From NCBI RefSeq assembly GCF_018919395.1, contig NZ_JAHLME010000005.1, positions 62,001 through 126,000 of the forward strand: DNA of 64,000 bases, in the 5' to 3' direction. This document shows, piece after piece, positions 31,096-39,708 of this stretch. The notes beneath the pieces are model-generated. The model was not told where the DNA came from. It saw only the letters and a program-made list of their open reading frames with translations, and made no database searches. Both the position numbers and the translations under genes were made by a program. The first letter of the stretch is position 1. The number at the start of each line of letters is the position of its first letter. This stretch comes from Geomonas azotofigens. GTDB lineage: Bacteria; Desulfobacterota; Desulfuromonadia; Geobacterales; Geobacteraceae.

Positions 31096-32373
31096 ATGAA
31101 GCAACGCAACGAGATACTCATCATGATCCTGCTCGCCCTGCTCTACGTGGCCTCGGCCGCGGCGCAGGAGAACGCCCTTTTGCTGTTCAAGCTCAAGCCC
31201 GGCGCGACAGGGAAGGTCTGCATGGACTGCCACGTCAACATCCAGGAGACGGTGAAAAAGCCGTTCGTGCACACCCCGGTCAAGTCCGGCGACTGCACCG
31301 GGTGCCACAACCCGCACACCTCGTCCCATGGCAAGCTCCTCGCCGCCGACTCCAAGCAGATCTGCGCGCAGTGCCACGCCACGGTCATCCCGCCGGACGC
31401 GCACAGCAGCCACAAGCCGGTCGCCGAAGGAAACTGCATGAAGTGCCACAGCCCGCACGCCTCGGACAACAGGTTCAACATGCTGGCAGCCGGCAATGCG
31501 CTCTGTCTCGACTGCCACAAGGCCATGGGCGACACCCTGGCCAAGGTCAAGCACAAGCACAGCCCGGTGACCACCGGCTGCCTCACCTGCCACCTCCCCC
31601 ATGCCTCAAGCAAGGCGGGTTTCCTGCTCAAGGACGAGGTGCCGGCACTGTGCACCGGCTGCCACAAGGTGGACAAGCCGATCTTCATCAGGCAGCACAT
31701 GAACTACCCCGTGGCCAAGGCGCGCTGCACCGCCTGCCACGACCCGCACGGCTCCGACATGCCGAGCATCCTCTACAACAACGTGCACAGACCGGTAGCG
31801 AGCAAGATGTGCAGCCAGTGCCACGACGAGGCCACCTCCGGCTCCCCGCTGAAGACCAAGCGCAGCGGCTCCGATCTCTGCAAGGAGTGCCACAGCGACA
31901 TGGTGAACTCCACCTTCGCCAAGGACAAGGTGCACTGGCCCCTTTTGGGCAAGCAGGGCTGCCTCACCTGCCACAATCCCCACGCGGCCAAGGAGAAGGG
32001 GCTGCTCAAGGCGGACCTGATCACCGTCTGCGGCAACTGCCACAAGGACACCATCCAGAGGCAGGAAAAGTCGCTCACCAAGCACGACCCGATCCTGAAG
32101 GGGAACTGCATGGCCTGCCACGATCCCCACGGATCGAACAGCCAGTTCCTGACCAACAAGCCGTCCATCATTGACGTCTGCGGCAAGTGCCACGACTGGC
32201 AGAAGCACTCCACCCACCCCATCGGGGACAAGATCAAGGACAAGCGCAACAAGAACCTGACCATGCAGTGCCTGAGCTGCCACCGCGCGCACGGAACCGA
32301 ATACAAGCACTTCATCCCGTTCCCGACCACGAGCGATCTGTGCACCCAGTGCCATGACCAGTACAAGAGGTAA
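31096..32373 (+). CDS. 16-heme c-type cytochrome
   Basis: The 425-residue product has a signal peptide (cleavage after SAAAQ) and 16 CxxCH motifs with the same alternation of CxxCHxPH(A/G)S and CxxCHK as the 26-heme protein encoded 12 bp upstream. GAGGAG precedes the ATG. The two are likely co-translated and evolved by duplication of heme pairs. Expected place: periplasm or outer-membrane surface, in the same electron path as OmcS. Confidence 0.92.
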   Translation: MKQRNEILIMILLALLYVASAAAQENALLLFKLKPGATGKVCMDCHVNIQETVKKPFVHTPVKSGDCTGCHNPHTSSHGKLLAADSKQICAQCHATVIPPDAHSSHKPVAEGNCMKCHSPHASDNRFNMLAAGNALCLDCHKAMGDTLAKVKHKHSPVTTGCLTCHLPHASSKAGFLLKDEVPALCTGCHKVDKPIFIRQHMNYPVAKARCTACHDPHGSDMPSILYNNVHRPVASKMCSQCHDEATSGSPLKTKRSGSDLCKECHSDMVNSTFAKDKVHWPLLGKQGCLTCHNPHAAKEKGLLKADLITVCGNCHKDTIQRQEKSLTKHDPILKGNCMACHDPHGSNSQFLTNKPSIIDVCGKCHDWQKHSTHPIGDKIKDKRNKNLTMQCLSCHRAHGTEYKHFIPFPTTSDLCTQCHDQYKR

Positions 32374-32379
32374 CAAGCC

Positions 32380-33279
32380 ATGTCTCGAATCTTCATGAAA
32401 TACGCCGTGCTCGGCTTCGTGCTCCTCGCCGCCACCGGCGCGTCGGCGGCGGAGCGGCTCAAGCAGGTGACCGCGGTCTACCTGGACGACAAGGGCGGGG
32501 CCCTCGCCAACCCCGAGGGGATCGCCTGCGATGCCAAGGGGGGGATCGTGGTCGCCGACACGGGCAACGGCCGCCTGCTGAAATACAGCTTCAAGGATGC
32601 CGGTATCTCCGGGGGGAGCGAGGTGAAGGTGCAGCAGCTCAGCGTACCGACCCGGCTGCAACTCGACTCCAAGGGGGACATCTACGCCCTGGACGGGAAA
32701 CTGCGCCGCATCGTCCACCTGAAGGGGGATGGCAGCTTCGTCGGGTACCTTGACCTGCACGGCGTCCCCGCCCCCGACCCGCAGATACGCAGCTTCCGGA
32801 TCGGGGGCGACGACCAGGTCTACCTCCTGGACATCCTCGGCCAGAGGGTCCTGGAGCTCGACCCGAGCGGCAACTTCCGGCGCCAGCTCCCCTTCCCTGC
32901 CGAAGCCGGTTTCTGCTCCGACCTCGCCCTGACCCGCGGGGGCGATCTCCTGCTGCTGGACAGCCTCGCCTCCGTGGTCTACGCGGCATCCAAGGGTGGG
33001 GCCGAATTCAGGCCGCTCTCCAAGGACCTCAAGGAGTACGTGAGTTTCGCCACCTACCTGACCACCGACAGCCGGGGCACCATCTTCCTGGTGGACCAAA
33101 ACGGCAGCTCCCTGGTGACCCTCGGGCCGGACGGCGCCTATACCGGCCGGCTGCTCGCCCTGGGGTGGAAGGAAGGGCAGCTCTACTACCCCGCGCAGAT
33201 CTGCGTGAGCGACGGCGGCCTGCTCGGCATTGCGGACCGCAACAACTCCCGCGCCCAGTTCTTCGAGCTCATCAAGTAG
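32380..33279 (+). CDS. NHL-repeat beta-propeller protein
   Basis: The 299-residue product has a signal peptide (cleavage after ASAA) and NHL blades such as LANPEGIACDAKGGIVVADTGNG, RLQLDSKGDIYALDGK and YLTTDSRGTIFLVDQNG over residues about 25-295. It starts six bases after the 16-heme gene, so it is in the operon. It is a second NHL protein in this locus and the fourth predicted propeller in the window, all beside cytochromes. Its C-terminus ends on a blade without a tail. Confidence 0.85.
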   Translation: MSRIFMKYAVLGFVLLAATGASAAERLKQVTAVYLDDKGGALANPEGIACDAKGGIVVADTGNGRLLKYSFKDAGISGGSEVKVQQLSVPTRLQLDSKGDIYALDGKLRRIVHLKGDGSFVGYLDLHGVPAPDPQIRSFRIGGDDQVYLLDILGQRVLELDPSGNFRRQLPFPAEAGFCSDLALTRGGDLLLLDSLASVVYAASKGGAEFRPLSKDLKEYVSFATYLTTDSRGTIFLVDQNGSSLVTLGPDGAYTGRLLALGWKEGQLYYPAQICVSDGGLLGIADRNNSRAQFFELIK

Positions 33280-33334
33280 GGCATGAGGGGGGGACTGCCC
33301 CCCTCGCACTAGCGGACACCGCAAAGGACAGATT

Positions 33335-33865
33335 ATGAAGACACGCATGCTTGGCAACGTATGGCTCACCGTCCTCATGCTGGCCTGGGCCGCCACCTCG
33401 TGGGGCGCCCTCCAGCCCGGCTTCAGCGCGGCCCTTCGGGCCTACCAGCAGCACGACTACCCCACCGCGCTGCGGCTTTTCAAGGCCGACCACGGCGGGG
33501 ACTCGTGCTACCTCCTCGGCATCATGTACTACAGGGGTGAAGGCGTCCCCGCCGACAAGAAAGAAGCGATCCGCTGGCTCACCGAGGCCGCCGAAAAGAA
33601 CCACCTCCGGGCCCAGTACAACCTCGGCATGATCTACGACAAGGGGGACGGAGTCCCGCAGGACCTGAGGGAGGCGGCGAAGTGGTACCGCAGGGGGGCG
33701 GAAAAGGGGCACGCGCCGTCCCAGTTCAACCTGGGGCTCATGTACACCAACGGGGAAGGTGTCCCGAAGGATCACGGCGAAGCGGTCAAGTGGCTGCGCC
33801 AGGCAGCGAGGAAGGGACACGTCAACGCGCGCAAGCTGCTCACCGTCATGGGTGAGAAGTATTGA
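33335..33865 (+). CDS. Sel1-repeat protein, exported
   Basis: The 176-residue product has a signal peptide (cleavage after SWG) and three Sel1-type repeats at about 56-170 (SCYLLGIMYYRGEGVPADKK, AQYNLGMIYDKGDGVPQD, SQFNLGLMYTNGEGVPKDH). Sel1 repeats mediate protein-protein contacts in the periplasm. A short G/C hairpin (33287-33308) lies between it and the preceding NHL gene. A scaffold role in the nanowire system is inferred from position only. Confidence 0.85.
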   Translation: MKTRMLGNVWLTVLMLAWAATSWGALQPGFSAALRAYQQHDYPTALRLFKADHGGDSCYLLGIMYYRGEGVPADKKEAIRWLTEAAEKNHLRAQYNLGMIYDKGDGVPQDLREAAKWYRRGAEKGHAPSQFNLGLMYTNGEGVPKDHGEAVKWLRQAARKGHVNARKLLTVMGEKY

Positions 33866-33903
33866 CCGCTGGAACGGGGACGATCACCCCAAGGAGGAAC
33901 AAG

Positions 33904-34236
33904 ATGAAACACTTTTGCGTGGCCGCAGCCGTACTGATGATGCTGGTGGTCGCCTCAGGATGCAACAAGCCCGACGGGGTCGTCGGCACCTGGGCCAACC
34001 CGCAGGTACCGGAGACGGTCCAGTTCAAGGCCGACCATACCGGGGTGTTCGTCGTGAAGGACTCCCCCTCGCTGCAGTTCACCTGGCAGGACGACAAAAA
34101 CGGGACGGTGAGGCTGGACGTATCGATCCAGGGGACGGTGAAATCGTTGTACGGCAAGCTCGACAACGGGGCTTTCGTCATCGCGGGAAACGGACAGAAG
34201 GCGGTCTATCGCCGGCAGGATGACCAAAAAGGTTAA
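33904..34236 (+). CDS. Small lipoprotein of unknown function
   Basis: The 110-residue product has a clear lipobox (VVASGC, lipid Cys near residue 20) and one predicted lipocalin-like or DUF-type beta domain: VVGTWANPQVPETVQFKAD, GVFVVKDS, FTWQDDKNGTVRLDV. AAGGAGGA sets the ATG at 33904. It ends five bases before the next OmcS paralog and is probably co-translated with it. I do not recognise the family. Confidence 0.75.
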   Translation: MKHFCVAAAVLMMLVVASGCNKPDGVVGTWANPQVPETVQFKADHTGVFVVKDSPSLQFTWQDDKNGTVRLDVSIQGTVKSLYGKLDNGAFVIAGNGQKAVYRRQDDQKG

Positions 34237-34241
34237 ACGGC

Positions 34242-35534
34242 ATGAACGTGCCCAGGACATTTTTTACCGCACTCCTGCTGGTTGCGGCCGGAGCGGGCAA
34301 CGCCCTCGCCTTTCACAGCGGCGGGGTCGCCGCCTGCGACGGTTGCCACACCGTGCACAACTCCTCCGGCGGGATGGCGGCGAGTACCAAGGGATCGGCG
34401 AACCGGTACCTGCTGCAGGGCTCGGACCCGAGTTCGACCTGCCTCATCTGCCACTCCGGCGCCACCCCGACCGACGGCTACCGCGTCGCCACCAATCCGC
34501 CGCCCCCCCCGGGGCTGCCGCCGGTCCAGCTGACGCCCGGGGGAGATTTCGCCTGGCTGCAGAAGAACTACAGCTGGATCGACCCCGCCACCGGGCTTGC
34601 CGTTTCCAGCAGCGGAGATGCCCACGGGCACAACATCATCGCCAATGATTTCCTGTATTTCCAGGACGCCCGTAACGCACTGGCTCCCGGCGGCACGTAT
34701 CCCTCTGCGAGCCTTGGCTGCATCAGCTGTCACGATCCGCACGGCGGGTACCGCATCCTCGACAGCAGCGGCACAGTGGCCAAGGGGGGCAAGCCGATCG
34801 CCGGTTCCGGCTCCTACGGCGCCCTCCCCACGGCAAGCGAGGCGGTCGGGAGTTACCGGATGCTGGCAGGAGCCGGATATGCGCCCGCCTCGTACCCCCT
34901 GGCCCCCTTCGTCAACGATCCGCCGGCCGCCGTGTCTCCCGCAACCTACAACAGGGCGGAGAGCAGTTCGGACACCCGGGTCGCCTATGGCCGGGGCATG
35001 TCGGAGTGGTGCGGCAACTGCCACGCCGGCCTGACACACTCCACCTACCCCGGCGACACGGTGGCAAACCACCCCTCCGGCAACAGCGCCAAGCTCCCGG
35101 CCGACGTCGTCGCCACCTACAACGCCTACATAGCCACGGGAAACCTGGGGGGGACCGTCGCCAACGCCTACACATCCATGGTCCCCTTCGAGGAAGGAAC
35201 CTCCGACGCGACGCAACTCGCCATTGCCACCACCTCGACCGCCGGCCCCTCCGTCGACGACAACGTGACCTGCCTTACCTGCCACCGGGCCCACGCCTCC
35301 GCCTGGGACAGCGCAACCCGCTGGAACTGCACCAAGGGGGCCTACCTCACCGTGGCAGGCTCCTGGCCCGGAATCGATGCCCCCACGCTGCAGGGACAGT
35401 CGGGGCCCGTCTCCACCGGCAAGACCATGGCGGAATACCAGCAAGGGATGTATGGGAGACCGGCCAGCCAGTACGCGCCCAACCAATGGTCCCTGTGCAA
35501 CAAGTGCCACGAGAACGACGCGTACAAACAGTAG
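34242..35534 (+). CDS. OmcS-family hexaheme cytochrome, paralog 2 (OmcT-like)
   Basis: The 430-residue product has a signal peptide ending ALA and a mature N-terminus FHSGGVAACDGCHTVHN that is nearly that of G. sulfurreducens OmcS. Six hemes: CDGCH, CLICH, CISCH, CGNCH, CLTCH and CNKCH. The family blocks TPGGDFAWLQK, GHNIIANDF, CHDPHGGYRI, VAYGRGMSEWCGNCH and CHRAHASAWDSATRW are all present. The inter-subunit ligand equivalent to His16 is kept. It differs from the copy at 20415 by a shorter central loop and an acidic tail (ENDAYKQ). It may form its own filament, co-polymerise or substitute for OmcS. An intrinsic terminator follows. Confidence 0.92.
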   Translation: MNVPRTFFTALLLVAAGAGNALAFHSGGVAACDGCHTVHNSSGGMAASTKGSANRYLLQGSDPSSTCLICHSGATPTDGYRVATNPPPPPGLPPVQLTPGGDFAWLQKNYSWIDPATGLAVSSSGDAHGHNIIANDFLYFQDARNALAPGGTYPSASLGCISCHDPHGGYRILDSSGTVAKGGKPIAGSGSYGALPTASEAVGSYRMLAGAGYAPASYPLAPFVNDPPAAVSPATYNRAESSSDTRVAYGRGMSEWCGNCHAGLTHSTYPGDTVANHPSGNSAKLPADVVATYNAYIATGNLGGTVANAYTSMVPFEEGTSDATQLAIATTSTAGPSVDDNVTCLTCHRAHASAWDSATRWNCTKGAYLTVAGSWPGIDAPTLQGQSGPVSTGKTMAEYQQGMYGRPASQYAPNQWSLCNKCHENDAYKQ

Positions 35535-35587
35535 CTTTCCTGGCGCTTGCTCTGCCTGAAATCCATCCATTCCGTGCTCCTAAAACT

Positions 35588-35615
35588 AAGCGCCCCTTGA
35601 CCGGGGCGCTTTTCT
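35588..35615 (+). terminator. Intrinsic terminator after OmcS paralog 2
   Basis: AGCGCCCC pairs with GGGGCGCT across TTGACC-type loop bases, followed by TTTTCTGT. It ends the long cluster transcript and separates the third OmcS paralog, which must have its own promoter in the following 125 bp or depend on read-through. Confidence 0.8.
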
Positions 35616-35740
35616 GTCTCAAGCGCGTAGCCGCACCTTCTCTTCGCTAACGCCTCAAGTTATCGCCACTCTCCCCGATGAGTCCATCATCGGGCCGAGA
35701 GAGTACCTTCCTCTTGTTGCCGCGGGAAAGGGGACAGGCT

Positions 35741-36967
35741 ATGCGAGGAATGAAGGCTGCCATCGCTTTTTTGCTGGTGCTGACGATCGACATCGCTGAC
35801 GGGAGGGCGGTTTTCCATAACGGCGGGACCGGTGCCTGCGACGGCTGCCACGGTGCGCCTGCGGGCGCCGGTTTTTCCGCTTTGCAGCCGGGGGCCGCGA
35901 CGAGCGGGATATGCCTGCGCTGCCATGCGGCGGCACGACCTGAAGACTGCCAGGTCGCCACCAGTCCGGCCCCTCCCCGCGGGGTTCCCCCCGCGTCGCT
36001 CACCCCCGGCGGAGACTTCGCCTACCTGACCAAGCAGTACTACTGGTCCGAAGCCAGCGGAGAGCGCGCGGTGAGCCCGGGAGAGCGACACGGCCACAAC
36101 GTCGTCGCGCCGGCGTACGGGTACTTCCCCGATACGACCCTCACCTCATCCCCCGGCGGGACCTATCCGTCGGACACCCTTTCCTGCATCAGCTGCCATG
36201 ATCCGCACGGCAACTACCGCATCATCGACGGCTCCGGCACCGTAGCGGATTCGGGTAACCCCGTCACCGGTTCCGGCTCCTACGGCGCCCCCCCAAGCGA
36301 CACCGACGCCGTCGGGAGCTACCGGTTGCTGGCCGGCAGGGGATACGGTACCAGGGGCACGAGCCACAACTTCGTCTACGACCCGCCCATCGCGGTCGCC
36401 CCGCGCGACTACAACCGCGGCGAAGATAGCGGCGACACCCGGGTCGCCTATGGCAAGGGGAGCAGCGAGTGGTGCCTGAACTGCCACAGCGGGCTGTCCG
36501 GCTGGCAAGGGAGTGCCCACCTGCACCCCTCGGGGGTCGCCCTTGGTGAGGCGATCGCCAAGACCTACAACCGTTACGTGAAAAGCGGCGACCTGGGAGG
36601 CAACGAGAGCGACGCCTTCACCTCGCTGGTCCCCTTCCAAAGCGGCGACCTGACCGACGTGCGGCAACTCGCCTCGATCACCACGTCCCATGCCGGTCCC
36701 AAGGCGGACGACAAGGTCATGTGCCTTACCTGCCACCGGGCGCACGCCTCGGCCTTCGACGCCATAACCAGGTGGAACACGAAGGGCACGGCCCTGACCG
36801 TCAATGGCGGCTACCCCGGCACCGATGCTGTCAGCCTGGGGAGCGACCCTGGCGCCGCCGGCGGCAAGACCAGGGGGGAGTACCGCGTCGCCATGTACGA
36901 CCGCGCCCCATCGCATTTCGCCCGCTTCCAGCGCAGCCTGTGCAACAAGTGCCACGCCAGGGACTGA
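35741..36967 (+). CDS. OmcS-family hexaheme cytochrome, paralog 3, lacking the inter-subunit His
   Basis: The 408-residue product has a signal peptide and six hemes: CDGCH, CLRCH, CISCH, CLNCH, CLTCH and CNKCH, ending CNKCHARD. All OmcS blocks are present (TPGGDFAYLTK, GERHGHNVVAP, CHDPHGNYRI, VAYGKGSSEWC, CHRAHASAFDAITRW). However, the first heme motif continues CHGAPAG where OmcS has CHTMHN, so the histidine that would ligate a heme in the next subunit is missing, and the N-terminal loop after it is shorter. It could be a filament cap, a base or a monomeric carrier. GGGGA sets the start at 35741; an earlier in-frame ATG at 35678 is unsuitable. Confidence 0.9.
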   Translation: MRGMKAAIAFLLVLTIDIADGRAVFHNGGTGACDGCHGAPAGAGFSALQPGAATSGICLRCHAAARPEDCQVATSPAPPRGVPPASLTPGGDFAYLTKQYYWSEASGERAVSPGERHGHNVVAPAYGYFPDTTLTSSPGGTYPSDTLSCISCHDPHGNYRIIDGSGTVADSGNPVTGSGSYGAPPSDTDAVGSYRLLAGRGYGTRGTSHNFVYDPPIAVAPRDYNRGEDSGDTRVAYGKGSSEWCLNCHSGLSGWQGSAHLHPSGVALGEAIAKTYNRYVKSGDLGGNESDAFTSLVPFQSGDLTDVRQLASITTSHAGPKADDKVMCLTCHRAHASAFDAITRWNTKGTALTVNGGYPGTDAVSLGSDPGAAGGKTRGEYRVAMYDRAPSHFARFQRSLCNKCHARD

Positions 36968-37022
36968 CCCGACTCAGGTCAGGCCACAGTTAATGGCGGC
37001 ATTGCCAGCCCGCCGTGCTATA

Positions 37023-38636
37023 ATGAGCGCCATGGCCACCTTCCCTCCCATGAGACGGACGATGTACGTCGCGTTGCGACTGGTTCTGCTGATCTGCGTT
37101 TCGCTCTGGCTCGCGTTCATTATCAACCACAAGAACTACGACTACGTCCTCAACAAGACCCTGCTCAGTATCCACACCAACCTCAAGACCTCCAAGCTCA
37201 CCAGCGTCCTTCCGGAAGCGGTAGAGACGCTGCTGGTCCAAAACCAGCGAGGACCGCTCCAGGAGCTTCTGGACCGCAATTACAGCATCTTCGCCCTGAT
37301 GATCACGGACTGCCGCACCGACTCCGTGTATTGCCCGGACCAGAAGGTGTTGATGACGACCTCCCCCAACCTCCTGGTCAGGAAACTTCCCGCTCCGGAG
37401 AACCTGGTCAACTACCCCTTCGTCCTTTTGCGCTTTCCCGTTCCGGCAGCCGGGCCCGGCTCACAGTTGCCTCGCCCCATTATCGGAAGGCTCTACACGA
37501 TCAGCACCATGCCGGTGAGCTTTGCGGAGGATTACCACGAGTGGCTGAAGGATCCCTTCGGTGACTACAGCCTGTGGAAGACCTACCTGACCACCACGGT
37601 GAACAGCCTGGTAGCCGCCCTGCTCGTGTGGGTGATCCTGGAACTCTTCCTCAAGATAAAGCTGATCCAAGGGAGAGCCGCCCTGGAAAGGGAGCGCATC
37701 CTCATTGCCAACGCGGACAAGTACCTGCGCCAGATGGAAGACAAAGAGGCCCAGATCGCCGAGCAGGAAAAGGCCTCCTATGCCCAGTTCGAGGTGCTGA
37801 TTGGCCGGATCAAGGAGTTGGAGGCCACCCTTCGCCATGACAGGGAGCAGCAGCATGCTGCCGAAGCAATCATCCAGACCATCGAACAGGAAAGGCAGGC
37901 GCAGGTGGTGCAATTCAGGGAGCAGCTGGAACAGACGGCACGGGAGAAGGCCGCCTTGCTGAACGAGGTGACACGGTACCGAAGCGCATCGGGAAAGGAA
38001 AAGGAGGAGGCGTCGCGCACCCTGACCAACGCGATCTCCACCCCCTTCGAGAACGCGCTGGAACGCGAGATCAGGGAAACGCTCGCCTCCGCGACAAAGG
38101 CGAAATCGGGCGCGTGGAGGGTACTGCACCAGGTTGATGTCGCGGTGGGAAAAGAGGTAAGCCGTTTCATTGACAGCGTGGTGATCAGCAAGGACTGCAT
38201 CACGGTAATCGAGGCGAAGAACTACTCCGGCAGGATCTTCGCAGAGGGGGACGTGGAGAACACCGGCTGGCACTGCCAGCCAGGGAACCGGGCAGCAGTG
38301 GCGATCAAGGGGAGCTGGGGGGTGAACCCGTACCACCAGGTACGCGAGTACGTGATGACCCTGATGAACGTCGTCACTACCCGGGGCAGCTGGCGGCTTC
38401 CCGTTTATGGAGTGATCGTCTTTCCTGGCGGGGCGGACCTTTCGGGGATAGGCGAGCGGCTCGGCAAATTCTACCGGGTGGCCAGCAGCGACCGGCTCAT
38501 CGCCACCCTGGACAACATCGAGGCCGAGGCCCGGCGCGAAAACGCCCACACCAAGAGGCCGCAGCCGCTGCAGGTCGAGGAGTTGGTACTGGGGCGGAGA
38601 CCGGGGAAGAGTACCGCAAAGCTCGCGGCAAGGTGA
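37023..38636 (+). CDS. Membrane protein with coiled coil and C-terminal NERD domain
   Basis: About 537 residues. A transmembrane helix lies near residues 14-35, an extracytoplasmic region to about 185 (it includes the Cys pair in ITDCRTDSVYCPDQ), a second helix near 190-212, a coiled coil near 215-335 (ERERILIANADKYLRQMEDK), then a NERD domain at about 340-460 with FIDSVVISKDCITVIEAKNYSG, the nuclease-like E-A-K motif. NERD domains are related to restriction-type nucleases. The start is uncertain; ATGs at 37023, 37032 and 37050 all lack a good ribosome site, and TATAAT at 37018-37023 may be a -10 element. A link to electron transfer is not evident. Confidence 0.75.
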   Translation: MSAMATFPPMRRTMYVALRLVLLICVSLWLAFIINHKNYDYVLNKTLLSIHTNLKTSKLTSVLPEAVETLLVQNQRGPLQELLDRNYSIFALMITDCRTDSVYCPDQKVLMTTSPNLLVRKLPAPENLVNYPFVLLRFPVPAAGPGSQLPRPIIGRLYTISTMPVSFAEDYHEWLKDPFGDYSLWKTYLTTTVNSLVAALLVWVILELFLKIKLIQGRAALERERILIANADKYLRQMEDKEAQIAEQEKASYAQFEVLIGRIKELEATLRHDREQQHAAEAIIQTIEQERQAQVVQFREQLEQTAREKAALLNEVTRYRSASGKEKEEASRTLTNAISTPFENALEREIRETLASATKAKSGAWRVLHQVDVAVGKEVSRFIDSVVISKDCITVIEAKNYSGRIFAEGDVENTGWHCQPGNRAAVAIKGSWGVNPYHQVREYVMTLMNVVTTRGSWRLPVYGVIVFPGGADLSGIGERLGKFYRVASSDRLIATLDNIEAEARRENAHTKRPQPLQVEELVLGRRPGKSTAKLAAR

Positions 38637-38671
38637 GCTGACACCTGCGTCATTATCTGCGGCTGGAAAAC

Positions 38672-38705
38672 AAAAAGGCCAGGTAGCTGTTTCAGCTAAC
38701 TGGCC
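38672..38705 (-). terminator. Intrinsic terminator after tRNA-fMet
   Basis: On the minus strand GGCCAGTTAGCT pairs with AGCTACCTGGCC (one mismatch) and is followed by TTTTTGTTTT, ten bases past the tRNA 3' end. Confidence 0.85.
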
Positions 38706-38714
38706 GTGATTGTT

Positions 38715-38791
<77 letters not shown>

Positions 38792-38897
38792 TCATTGAGT
38801 CCCAACTTGTACCACAGCCTTTCAGATGCCGTCAACCTATTTCTTGTAAAAAGTTTGAACAGGTCAAAAAAGCCTCAACGAGAAGAAGCAGACGGAA

Positions 38898-38940
38898 CAA
38901 AAAAGAGCGGGGGAGATGCCTGCCGGCACCTCCCCCGCTC
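38898..38940 (-). terminator. Intrinsic terminator of the outer-membrane protein gene
   Basis: On the minus strand GAGCGGGGGAG pairs with CTCCCCCGCTC and is followed by TTTTTTG, 25 bp past the stop at 38965. Confidence 0.85.
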
Positions 38941-38964
38941 CGTTGCGTCCCGCTGTTGCCGCCG

Positions 38965-39708
38965 TTACGGGAAGTTGATGTCCACCTGGGTGGTGAAGGT
39001 GTTCTTGCCGGCAAGCTGCTGGTCGTTGTAGATGTCATAGCCGAGGATCACCGACACGTTCTTCGTGAAGGCCCAGGATGCGCCGAAGCTGAAGGCGCCG
39101 ACGGTGTTCTTGCCACCCTGGTAGTCGGCGGCGAGCCAGAGCTTGTCGGAGATCTCACTCATGGTGCGGTCCCAGGAGAGGAGCACGCCGTCATCCTTGG
39201 GGCCGATCACCTTGTCGTTGCCGAAGTAGTAACCGGCGGAGAGACGGCCGACCACCGGCAGGGTCTTGGCGGCGAGGCCGTACACGATGTTCTGGTCGGT
39301 GCGGAAGGCGCTGTTCTTGTCGCCGTTGGTGCCGAAGCCGTAACCGCCGACGGCGAGAGCCGGGGAGAGCTCGAAGAGCGACCCTTCCGGGGTGCCGATC
39401 TTGGCGTTGAAGTAGATCGGCCTGCTGTCATAGCCGTTGTTGCCGCTGGTGATGTAGTCGACACCTACCTCGGCCTGGATCTTTTCGAAGGGAAGCACGC
39501 CGGCGGTGACGCCGAGGTCGTAGACGTTGCCCACGCTGGAGTTGTTGGAGGTTCGGGTGTAGTTGTCGATGCCGAGATGCAGGCTCTTGAAGCCCTGGAT
39601 ATCGGTGGAGGGGATCCAGATCTGGGTGGAGGGGGTCGCCAGTGCGATCCCGCTGGTTGCGATGGTCAGCGCCGTTGCCATGATGAGGCTTTTGATGGTT
39701 CTTTTCAT
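38965..39708 (-). CDS. Predicted small outer-membrane beta-barrel protein
   Basis: The 247-residue product has a signal peptide ending ALA, then short amphipathic strands with aromatic girdles (HLGIDNYTRTSNN, AEVGVDYITSGNNGYD, SAGYYFGNDKVIG, SFGASWAFTKNVSVILGYDIY) and ends in a Phe-Pro strand TTQVDINFP. This suggests an 8- to 10-strand barrel. GGAGTAAGGA precedes the ATG at 39708. I do not recognise a characterised family, though proteins of this kind are common in Geobacter. The gene is alone, with a terminator on its downstream side. Confidence 0.75.
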   Translation of the reverse strand: MKRTIKSLIMATALTIATSGIALATPSTQIWIPSTDIQGFKSLHLGIDNYTRTSNNSSVGNVYDLGVTAGVLPFEKIQAEVGVDYITSGNNGYDSRPIYFNAKIGTPEGSLFELSPALAVGGYGFGTNGDKNSAFRTDQNIVYGLAAKTLPVVGRLSAGYYFGNDKVIGPKDDGVLLSWDRTMSEISDKLWLAADYQGGKNTVGAFSFGASWAFTKNVSVILGYDIYNDQQLAGKNTFTTQVDINFP

